Part shown: positions 1-8,445 of the stretch, piece by piece
How positions within the stretch are numbered: the stretch's first letter is position 1
Layout of the letters: every line of letters starts with the position of its first letter
Source: Ophiostoma sp. CBS 140.51
Taxonomy: Eukaryota; Ascomycota; Sordariomycetes; Ophiostomatales; Ophiostomataceae
Reading direction: 5' to 3'
Assembly: GCA_029298735.1 (NCBI GenBank)
Contig: JANSLP010000469.1
Location: 1 to 19,839 of the forward strand
Length of the DNA stretch: 19,839 nucleotides
Translations under genes and position numbers: made by a program
The notes under the pieces: generated by a model
What the model saw: the letters and a program-made list of their open reading frames with translations, nothing else
Told to the model about the DNA's origin: nothing
Databases searched by the model: none

Positions 1-236
1 ATGAGAAAAATAAGCGTTTTTAAAGAAAAATCCATTGCGAGTAAAAAAACTCCAACAACCCTATACACATACATCACGAGGTCCTCCTGATGTGAGACAT
101 CTTTGTAGAAGACTAGAAACGAGGACAATATAAAAGTACATGGAGAAGAACCTTTCCTGCCAAACTAAATTCCCGGATCAAGGTGTAAATACGCCACGGT
201 CATACCGATTGCCCCGTCTTATCATTTATTTTTTAA

Positions 237-353
237 TTATCCCCAATGTAAAGTACCCATACACTGATAGTAGCTGGCGTCGGTTTCGCCTTCGATGCCG
301 GGCGTATCGACCGCTTTGGTGCAGTGCGCCTTGTGGCACATTCCGACGCCGTT
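237..353 (-). pseudogene. In-frame 3' extension of the secreted-protein gene beyond TAA
   Basis: Directly after the TAA at 354-356, the same frame reads 38 codons (beginning NGVGMCHKAHC, ending MGTLHWG) to a TAA at 237-239. Among the first 31 codons about three quarters end in G or C, like the gene upstream and unlike the AT-rich flank, and three Cys extend the tail pattern. A CAA-to-TAA change (CpA to TpA) would explain the break. An intron removing the stop was considered, but the only plausible GT/AG pair shifts the frame away from the Cys-containing one. Natural readthrough or a true stop followed by chance sequence remain possible. Confidence 0.45.
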
Positions 354-971
354 TTAGATCTGTTTTTTGCAGCCGTTTTCAATACGTGCCTCGGCACACC
401 GAGCGCAGCCCTCTTTCTTACATTCTGCGTCAGTATCGCACGAGTGCTCGTCACAGGGTTCGCGGGCGTCGTCGGCCCGGTGTGCCAGAGCGACGAGCGG
501 CTTGCTGTCGTCACGCGGATACGTGACGACCCAGTCGCCGGCGGGCCCGTGCTCAGGCAGCTGCAGCGTCGGGTTGCCGCGGTTCATTATATCGGCAAAG
601 AAGACGCGCGCATAGGCCGGATCAAAGTGGAATACGGTCTCTCCCGTGGCGCGGTTGCGCACCTCGGCCGTGGCGTTCAAGTCGTCGACATAAAGATACA
701 GGTTTTCGCCGGGCACCGATAACATTTCGATTTGAAGCTTAATGTGCTTGGCCGATGCGGTATCGAAGCGCGTGTCGATAAAGTAGAGCCGGTTACGGCC
801 GGCTGCGGCGACGTAGGGCGTGTCAGGCGCGACAATCAGAGGCCCGAGCGGCGTATTGGCAAACTGGGGCACATAACCGCTGCCCGGGTAGTACTCCTTT
901 TGGTAAACGGGCGAGCCCTCGCATGGCCGAAACGGGTGGTATAGCATCATAAAAAGCAGTGCAAGAAACAT
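354..971 (-). CDS. Predicted secreted protein with cysteine-rich C-terminus; possibly truncated
   Basis: I do not recognise the family. The 205-aa product starts with a hydrophobic stretch (residues 2-11, FLALLFMMLY), read as a signal peptide with cleavage near residue 19. Residues ~20-165 form a mixed, Tyr-rich body without clear membrane segments. The tail has cysteines at 173, 178, 184, 189, 192 and 201 (spacing x4, x5, x4, x2, x8), which suggests a disulphide-knotted, knottin-like module. The start is chosen because ATG sits in a good context (CACC before ATG) just before the hydrophobic stretch, and a TATATATA lies about 52 nt upstream. The frame ends at TAA 354-356, but the same frame runs on for 38 GC3-rich codons with three more Cys to a second TAA (237-239), so the gene may carry a premature stop. 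An extracellular role is inferred from the signal peptide only. No neighbour helps. Confidence 0.6.
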   Translation of the reverse strand: MFLALLFMMLYHPFRPCEGSPVYQKEYYPGSGYVPQFANTPLGPLIVAPDTPYVAAAGRNRLYFIDTRFDTASAKHIKLQIEMLSVPGENLYLYVDDLNATAEVRNRATGETVFHFDPAYARVFFADIMNRGNPTLQLPEHGPAGDWVVTYPRDDSKPLVALAHRADDAREPCDEHSCDTDAECKKEGCARCAEARIENGCKKQI

Positions 972-1022
972 GGTGGAAAAGGGGGGAATGGACGAGCTGC
1001 TTTAAAAAAGGGTGTCAGTAGG

Positions 1023-1030
1023 TATATATA
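1023..1030 (-). promoter_or_regulatory. TATA-like element upstream of the secreted-protein gene
   Basis: TATATATA lies about 52 nt before the ATG at 971 on the minus strand. That spacing allows a short 5' leader. Placement fits, but the flank is AT-rich and such runs arise by chance. Confidence 0.3.
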
Positions 1031-4007
1031 CAAGTTAACGCATAACGGGCCGTATTAAGCCAAGGCTACCCGTATTTCGGGCACTGCTACGCCTCGTATT
1101 TACATAGATATAATATATTTGAATACGCCTAAATAAGACCCGGCCGGTGAATAAGGAAAAGTAAACTTACACTAGGTTTTAAGGGTTTTTTTTTATTTCT
1201 TTTATTGCGGTATTAGTAATAGAGCAAGTTAATAAAGATATGTCTTCATGCTTTGTGTTTTCCTGATGGCAGTTCCACGTCTTTCTATTTCCGCAGGAGC
1301 GATGTTGGTCGTCTACGCCGCGTATCCTGTTCGACCTACACGGTCTGCACCTACGATACAAACATGGCAGAAACAACAGAAAATCATCTGCCGAACGATA
1401 CCAACCAACGGACACCGGCGAAGCCGACCACCATTCTATATCGACTTCAGCTCGCTCAGATTGCCGTATCTAGTTAGCAATTTAGTTGATCGGCGGCACA
1501 TCGGACACCGATTCAAATAATAACTACAAACCCTTTCAAAAAGCCCATAGAATACAGGAAGTGAGTACATCGTACGTTTTGTAAAAACCAACATGCGTAT
1601 CGGTCACGAAAACGCAGCCTGGTCCACAGCATGGGCGTGTTGGTTGTTAAAATAGAGTTGAAACAAGGACCATGGATGATATTCAAGCCTCTTACTTTAA
1701 AATAAACCCGAGGCCCGTTCCTAGCGCCTATGCTCCCGCCACTGCCGTTTATTAAAACAACAAACCAAATAAATGAATGCGGAGAAGACTCAGAACCAAC
1801 ATTGCTCGAGACTCGAGAAGAATTTATCCACATGGTCATCTTTTCCCCTCCAATCTCGGCATCTCCGTCGCGCTTCTTCTGCAAAAAGAAAGAGCATTAC
1901 ATGTCAGATATTTCTCGGGGGGTGTCCAAGCTTCCCTGCTGCACCGTCGCCGTACCGTGCCCTAACAAAACTAACTATGCCGGCAAGACAAACCAACAGA
2001 ACGGCGGATGCGGCGGGGGGCCGCGTGGGGGTGCGGTTTCCCTGATTCTCTGATAGATTAGTGGCTACTGAAGTTTTATGTACTATCTAGACAGAAAATA
2101 CGGGCTTCCTCTTTTGAGCAGAAGAAATAAGAAAAGGGTAAACCCTCGTATCTATCGTCGGTTCCGATCAGGGATAACTACCACAAGAGGACGGTGGTGC
2201 GGCTCGGAAGCTAACAGATGTTTCAATCTTTAACCCCGGAGACCTCGTCAGCACGGGCAATGTGAATGTGCAAACTCAACTGACACTACAGCGCCACGAG
2301 GTATGCTGGTGGCAGCCATAATATATGCGGCGACCTTACAAAACAGATTCACATATCACAAAACCTGCGGTGCAACTCGACTGCAGCATAGTGGTGGGCG
2401 TGTATAGATATGTATATATAAACATTATTGTACAACAAGGTAGGTCGATTATAAGCCAGCCTGTCTTCAGGATTTCAGACATAGTCCAGCGGAAGTGCTC
2501 TAAAAAAAAAAGGATGCTCCGCTTCGGGTAACGGATAATACAGGTCCTCCCGCGAGATCATACTATTCATTATCTCGCCCCGGAGACTCATTAGCCATTA
2601 GTGCACCCTTGCGACATAGTCTTACAGCATCACAAACGTCTTTCCGTTGTTCACGTCCTCGTTCGTGCTATACTTGGGCATCACAAACATGAAGCGGGAC
2701 ATCGGTCAGAAGCCTCCCTTACCACCCTTGTATTAGATCCATTCAACGGCCAGTAAACTATTTAGGCAAACCATGCTTTGTGCAGCCGCCCAACGGGCAC
2801 CTTGTTATGTCGGCCTGGGTGATTTAAAATATGCGCCACAGACAAGATAAGGCAGAGTTGGCAGCCTGTTTCCCCATTTCCTCTCCAACGGTACTCATGC
2901 ATGTGCCGCACTCAACTCACTTTTTCTTAAATAAGCATAATAACACTGACTTTTACAGCCAAGTATGGGGTGAGCATCTTCATATGTTGTTCCATGCGAC
3001 ATCGCGTAAAAGGCTATTCGTAAGACAATGTGGTAGGTGGATGACTAATCATAGATGGCATGAGATGGCTACAAAGAGCTCACAGTTGTATTCTCTACAA
3101 AAAGCAACGTCTGGGTCTTCCCCGAATTGCAAGCATATTGGAGGGTGATTGAAGTAAATATTTATCGTGTTTAAAAAAAGAGGAAGCAGAAAAAAGAAGC
3201 GGAGGACCGAGCACTTTATATAAAAAAGGAGCGTGCGGGTGTAGGGAGCTGTCGTAGAATATCTCGACAATCCCTACGCGTGCCTATGGCGGCTCTCAAA
3301 CTCGCAAGATATTGGTGCCCCTTTTTACCAGCTTCCCCCAGAACACATAACATGCGTTTTATTTACGGAAGACACACACGTCACAGCAAAATCCTACATC
3401 TCCACCGTATTTACCCGGAGGCATCCGGTTTATTTTTGAGACTGTGCTGTTGTGGCGGCGTTACCTTTACGGGCGATGCCCACAACAATTTCCCAAACAG
3501 AGGCAGGCCCTTTTCTGTTTTTTTCAATTGGCTTTTAGAGGCTCCTGATGGGAGCAAGAATTTAGACAAGCCATCATCGGGAAAAAGAAGAGAATCAACG
3601 AGTTTCCATAATAATAATAAGAAGTATCAATTAGTGATCAAGAACAAAACACTCGCAAGTAACACAGAAGAAGCGGCACTTAATTATCAGAGCAGAGGGC
3701 TACCGCCCAAGGGGCCACATCCCGACACAGCGACCACGACACCCTCCTACGAAGAACAACATATCATTCGACGCGTTGAAGACCGATTAAAACGAATATC
3801 GCATTGATATCTCCCTCCCTCCCTTTCTCGCGACGATAGATTCAAACGAGGTGACGGCGTCTGTACAGCTGGGGGCGCGTCACGTGACGACAAAATTTGT
3901 TCTTTGTTGTGTGTTTAGGGGCCAGGATGAGTCGTGGTTTGCAGAGGAGAAGGTGACGTTTTTCAGGTGGGATAACAGTTATAACGCTAACAAAAACCTC
4001 TCAACAG
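1031..4007. other. Gene-poor, AT-leaning intergenic region
   Basis: I see no convincing gene here apart from one weak remnant (2475-2702, -). Several open frames exist (for example 1730-2053 + and 3286-3807 +), but none has a recognisable motif, consistent codon preference or an intron structure. A TATATAAA-like run near 3216 precedes the 3286 frame. The last ~30 nt (CTAAC about 3995, then a CAG ending at 4007) look like the 3' end of an intron belonging to the GH79-like pseudogene. Confidence 0.5.
2475..2702 (-). pseudogene. Possible degenerate coding remnant with two in-frame TAA codons
   Basis: The minus frame from ATG 2702 reads MSRFMFVMPKYSTNED, then NNGKTFVML, then TAA (2622-2624). It continues DYVARVH, TAA, then about 40 residues including REDLYYPLPEAEHP, to a TGA at 2475-2477. 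The peptide has a protein-like composition and both internal stops could be CAA codons hit by C-to-T. I do not recognise the family, and a chance frame is a real possibility. Confidence 0.2.
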
Positions 4008-4924
4008 CAATGCTACGCGGTTCTTGCAAATCGCTGCCAATCTCACTGCTGTGGCTTCCCTCCCTGGCGGCGCCCTTTTTGCCGGCCCCGATCTGGCCAG
4101 CGACATTCAGCCGACCGACTGGCAGTTGCCAGGGCTGTTCCAGAACACCACCTTCAACAACGGAGGCAATATCAAGTATGCTACTGACCACTGGTACCGT
4201 TGTAACGGTGACCAGTGTGTTCCCGCTCACTTCATCTTGCACTCCAACACTATCGCCAACACCGCCTCGCACATCCAGCCCATGGCGTCTTTTTTCAAAT
4301 CGTTTGACGGCGGTAAAGTCAAGTGCTACTTGGACGAGATAAACATCCAAAATGTCGGCACGTCCAACCAGACGTTTTCCTTCTCCTTTGCCACCGCCCT
4401 GTATGTTGTCGACTTTATGCTCTATGCCATGACCCTCGGCGTCGACAGCGTCAACTGGGAGCCGGCCTACAACTCCAATCAGAACGTCTGGCAGCCGAGC
4501 GCCAGCAGCACCATGTCCGCGCAAACAAAGAACATTTACTGTGCCCTCATCACTGTCGTAGAGTTTTGACGGCACGGCATTCTCCGCTTACGTCGCGTAC
4601 GGAAGCAACAATGTTCCTGCGCGCATCGCCCTCTGCATCCCCAACTACTAGGATCTCTCTGTCGGCATGACCCGGCCCAGCAGCACGGTCGAGCTCGGTG
4701 GCCTGCCCTCTTCGCTGACGTCGGTCACCGTCAAGTTCTTGACCAACCCGGTTGGCGCCGTGCAGAACGCCGACAAGACCACCTTTGGCGGCAGCCAGTG
4801 GACTTTTGGTAACCTCGGCAAGCAGAAGACGGGCGCGCAGTCCACGACCATCGCCGTTGCTGTCACGGCTGGTGTAGCGCAGATTCCTATCCCCGACAGT
4901 GCTATTGCTATCGTGTATCTGTAG
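4008..4924 (+). pseudogene. GH79 (beta-glucuronidase-like) gene relic, 5'-truncated, frameshifted, with a nonsense codon
   Basis: This is the 3' ~60% of a glycoside hydrolase family 79 gene. Those enzymes are secreted retaining hydrolases that remove glucuronic acid from plant or fungal glycans. The first segment (4009-4566; NATRFLQIAANL onward) matches the end of the catalytic barrel: a THxY-like TDHWYRC, then YLDEINIQ, where the Glu aligns with the family's catalytic nucleophile region, then an F-S-F-A-T-A-L-Y-V-V-D-F-M-L-Y-A helix and a VNW...WQP strand. A run of four T (4564-4567) shifts the frame by +1, giving TGA at 4567-4569. The other frame continues (DGTAFSAYVAYGSNN) to an in-frame TAG (4649-4651), then reads the GH79 C-terminal beta-domain (RPSSTVELGGLP, VKFLTNP, final DSAIAIVYL) to TAG at 4922. 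The start is an apparent exon edge after CTAAC...CAACAG; the N-terminal half is not visible upstream. Family call rests on recalled family features, not a search. Confidence 0.72.
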
Positions 4925-6576
4925 AGCACCTCGCTTCTCTTTTGGGCTCGATGCAATGACAATCACGTCGCCAAGTAGAAGGCTTTATTCGACAACATAG
5001 TGGGAGGATCGTGTGTGTCTTGGCTGCGCAATGGCGAGGTCGTCTTGGTGAGCTGTGATAAATGGAAGTGGATTTGCTCGTAAGGGAGGGAAATGTTGGA
5101 GCTCGGTCGGCGATGAGAAATTTGTTACGTTAGAAAAATTGAATATTTCCAAACTCGGGTTGTTTGTATCGTTTTGTTGTCTCGCGTAGATGCAGCCGTA
5201 TGTTTGGCGTTGCAGAAAGACAGAAAGAGGCGAGAAGGCTACCGAAAAGTGCACAGTGAGAAACGAGAACGGGGAAAGCGAAAAGGGGGTACGACGACAT
5301 TTGTGCATCAAAGCGCGTTGACACAATGGGACCTTGGCTGTCGGGGACTGACTTCCAGAAGAGGTGTAGTAGCGCTTTGCATCGTTCCGGCAGATGCAGG
5401 CCTCCACATTGTAGGCTAAAAACACGCGTTTACAGTGGGACAAAACAGGGCTCGTCCACTTTTTTCTTTCTTTATCTTTTCACAGTTATCTTTTCAGATC
5501 TTCTTTCTTCTCCGTCTTTTCTCTGCTTTCTTCTTTGATCTTCTATTTTAGACCTTCACACTAGAACAGTTCATGCACACGCGTCTGTTTGCCACCATGT
5601 GGGATGCCAAGTAGCCGACGGAACTTCCCACCACATGAACTCTTTTCCCTGGCCTCTTTGCACTCCTTGAGGAATTCTCAAAACCCCATAAACACAGAGT
5701 GATTCTAGACGCCATTGATGTCGTTGTACTGTATTGTAGATTCATAACTAAATATTTTCGTGTGCTGTCGTTATTTTGTCTTGATTTATTATTTGCCTCT
5801 CCGAGCCCGCCTTCGTGTCGTTTCTCAAGATTCATTCATAGAAATCATGACTCGGCCCTTGCAAACCCAGCACTACTCGTACTTTCGGTATGAACCGAGA
5901 AGTGAACATCGAATGTCCAAAAGGGAACAAGAATGGTAACAATTACGTATTATCCCTCGGAGGGCGATGTCGGCCTCGTTTTCAATGTCACTCTGTTCTC
6001 AGTTTTGCCCACATTATTTTGGCTTCTCTTGTGCATTTTTCGTCCCATTTTTATTTTTCACAGTGACAGATTCCAAAGAACCCACATTTTTCCACTTTTT
6101 GGTGTGCATCTGCGAGCGAAGTCACACCCGGTTTAGCGATAAGATGAGATTGATAAAAAAGGACGCACAAGTGGAACCGTTTTTCTTCGTTTTTGATCTT
6201 GGCACTTGCACCAAATCCCACGCTACGGACCCAACAGGGCAGGAGAACGTTGAGTTTTCCTCTGCTAACGGGACATTTCGTGGAGGTTTTTCACAGTTAT
6301 CGTCGCGTTAGTCTCCGCTTGACTGGCGATCTTGGCTTTTTTTTGGCCTTTTTGGCTTTTTTTGCTGCCAATTTCAATCATGGCGAACCTTGTTCGCATC
6401 CCGACAACCTGCAAAGATGACGACTTTGTGAGAAAATGAACCTTTTCTTTCCCCTTGTGATCCCACGATTTAGCAGTAGCTCCGTTCGTATGCCGGTCGG
6501 TCTTGCTTCTGGTCCTTTTCGACAGAGGATGTCTCACGAGTCCAACTCCTTCCCGTCACATTTTACCCACCATATG
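4925..6576. other. Intergenic region between GH79 relic and MFS transporter
   Basis: No supported gene. It contains a long pyrimidine-rich stretch at about 5452-5549 and T-rich low-complexity sequence near 6335-6365. Open frames on both strands (for example 4985-5443 -) overlap one another and show no motif. The distal part is probably promoter of the MFS gene. Confidence 0.5.
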
Positions 6577-6577
6577 G

Positions 6578-6594
6578 TATAAGGGCATGACGTC
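6578..6594 (+). promoter_or_regulatory. TATA-like box and CRE-like TGACGTC upstream of the MFS gene
   Basis: TATAAG (6578-6583) is followed by TGACGTC (6588-6594), about 200 nt before the ATG at 6796. The spacing would put transcription start in the 6610-6690 interval, leaving a pyrimidine-rich leader. TGACGTC resembles a bZIP/CREB-type site. Both are inferred from sequence alone. Confidence 0.3.
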
Positions 6595-6706
6595 CCATCT
6601 CTCATCCTCTGTCTCCCATCACCGTCCACATGCGCCGATCAACGGACAATAGCTTCAAGATTGTCGAGTCGTGGAACATAAAACGACGATCTTTCCCGTA
6701 CTCTCA

Positions 6707-6790
6707 CGGCCTCTCTCTCTCCATCTCTCGATCATCCTCTCCAACCTTCCTCCTCTCCCCCTCCCTCTCTTGCCTTCCACTCTCATTTTG
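6707..6790 (+). promoter_or_regulatory. Pyrimidine-rich leader of the MFS gene
   Basis: An 84-nt, almost purine-free CT tract ends a few bases before the start codon. Such tracts are typical of leaders of well-expressed genes in filamentous ascomycetes and support the choice of ATG 6796. Confidence 0.5.
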
Positions 6791-6795
6791 CCATC

Positions 6796-8445
6796 ATGGC
6801 GTCTCCTGTGGCTTCCATCGGCGAGAAGCAGCCCGCTTCGAACCGCTCCGACAATGACGACGTCCCTTCCACCACCGAGAAGCAGGTCCACACGACCACC
6901 GCGGCCGTTACCGACATCGACAACCATGACCACGACAACGACGACGCCTCCTCGATCGCCAGCATCGGCGGCCGCACCAAAACGGTGCCCCGCAGAGTCA
7001 AGTTTTTGTCTGTCATCCTCGTTTCGCTGATCGGCTTCGGCTCTCACTGGAGCAGTGGCGTGACGGGCGCCATGAAGACGGCCCTCAAGAAGGGCATGGG
7101 TATCAACAATACGCAATATGCCCTGCTCGATGCCACGGACAACTTTATCAAGTCGGTCCTAATCATTGCCACGGGCCTATACACGGACCGGCTCGGTGGT
7201 GCCAGCACGCTGGTGTGGGGCAACCTACTGTTCACAGCCGGCTCGGTGCTGGTGGCAGCTGCTACGACGACGCGCAACTTCAACTTTATGATCGGTGCCA
7301 TGGTCATCCAGTCTCTGGGCGACGTGGCCACGCAGGTGGCACAATACAAAGTCTTCTCGTCGTGGTTTGCTCCCTCGGACGGCTTTGCCTCGACGCTGGG
7401 CTTTGAGCTTGGTCTCGGCAAGATTGGTTCGTTCGTTGGTCAGTCGACGGCCAACGTCATTGCCACACACCTGGGCGACTTTAGCTGGACCTTTTGGATG
7501 TCTGTCGTGATGAATGTCTTTACCAACTTGGTGACGGTGGCTTTTTATATTTTCACGCGCTGGTGCAACAAGCACTACAGCAGCAAGGGCAAGACGGACC
7601 CGGCAACCGGCGAGGTCCTCACGGAGAAGAATCGCAAACTCGAGTGGAACAAGTTTGTGCGTCTACCTTGGCCGTTCTGGGCCATCATTGCCTTTACTGC
7701 CTGCCAGACGACGGCCGCCTCTGTGTTTGGCACCAACGCCACCGAGCTTGCCGAGCAGCGCTTCAACGTGTCGTCCATCAAGGCCGGTTTTTACTCGTCC
7801 CTCACCCAGTATATGGGCTTCTTCCTTGTCCCGCTGCTGGGTCTGTTCATCGACGTTTTCGGCAATCGCCTCACCGTCATGTTTGTCTGCGGCACCGGCA
7901 TGTTCCTGTCCATGTCTTTGGTTATGTGGTGCACATCCATGTCCGGCACCGCCGCCGGCTTTGGTTTCTACGCTTTCGCTGTCTCGCTCGGCCCGACGGT
8001 CATTATCGATGCCATCCGCACATCCCTCTGGTACCAGGAAGTCTTTGGCTCCGCCTATGCCGTCAAGATTTGTCTCAACAACGCCATGAGCATCATCTTC
8101 CGCATCGTCACCGGTGTCATCCAGGACCACGACGGCGATACCTACAACCACGTCATTATCGTCTACGTGATCCTGGCGGCCGGTTCGCTGGTTGTCGGTC
8201 TGTCGCTCGTGGTCTTCTCCCTGCCCTGGGCCAGCCCCATCAGCCTGGGTCGTCTGCAGTGGACCCGCAAGCAGCGCTTTGCTCGTGGTGACAAGATCAA
8301 TGCTCAGCGGGACGCCTTTGAGACCAACGCCAAGGCCAGCCAGAATCGCCAACTCAGCATCTTCTTCTTCGGTCTTCTCGCCATCTTGACGCTCGGCGCG
8401 TGGGCCTGCTACTTCTGGGGTGTGGCCACTGGTCACAACGACTAA
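6796..8445 (+). CDS. MFS transporter, MFSD1-like, 549 aa
   Basis: An intact intronless major facilitator superfamily protein. Residues 1-66 are a hydrophilic, Asp/Ser/Thr-rich cytosolic tail. About twelve hydrophobic segments follow (roughly 69-90, 117-130, 137-156, 163-181, 206-224, 231-254, 292-311, 331-352, 359-377, 385-404, 422-441, 453-476), with a charged central loop at ~255-290. Loop 2-3 has an MFS motif A-like DRLGG at 131-135. The STLGFELGLGKIGSFVG block (199-214) resembles the fungal proteins related to animal MFSD1, a lysosomal dipeptide carrier; the substrate here is unknown. A further hydrophobic segment (519-543) after a basic linker suggests a thirteenth helix. The start is supported by ATCATGG context and the CT leader. 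Strong GC3 bias marks it as functional. The MFSD1 assignment is from recalled similarity and is less sure than the MFS call. Confidence 0.93.
   Translation: MASPVASIGEKQPASNRSDNDDVPSTTEKQVHTTTAAVTDIDNHDHDNDDASSIASIGGRTKTVPRRVKFLSVILVSLIGFGSHWSSGVTGAMKTALKKGMGINNTQYALLDATDNFIKSVLIIATGLYTDRLGGASTLVWGNLLFTAGSVLVAAATTTRNFNFMIGAMVIQSLGDVATQVAQYKVFSSWFAPSDGFASTLGFELGLGKIGSFVGQSTANVIATHLGDFSWTFWMSVVMNVFTNLVTVAFYIFTRWCNKHYSSKGKTDPATGEVLTEKNRKLEWNKFVRLPWPFWAIIAFTACQTTAASVFGTNATELAEQRFNVSSIKAGFYSSLTQYMGFFLVPLLGLFIDVFGNRLTVMFVCGTGMFLSMSLVMWCTSMSGTAAGFGFYAFAVSLGPTVIIDAIRTSLWYQEVFGSAYAVKICLNNAMSIIFRIVTGVIQDHDGDTYNHVIIVYVILAAGSLVVGLSLVVFSLPWASPISLGRLQWTRKQRFARGDKINAQRDAFETNAKASQNRQLSIFFFGLLAILTLGAWACYFWGVATGHND

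Noticed and set aside
3286..3807. Plus-strand open frame of about 173 codons with a TATA-like run upstream
   Set aside because: No recognisable motif, no codon preference like the neighbours, and an uneven composition. A chance frame is as likely; RNA-seq would decide.
3979..4575. 198-codon open frame antisense to the GH79 relic
   Set aside because: The sense strand has clear GH79 blocks; the antisense peptide has none.
4985..5443. 152-codon minus frame in the intergenic region
   Set aside because: Composition reflects a purine-rich opposite strand; no motif and several overlapping frames.
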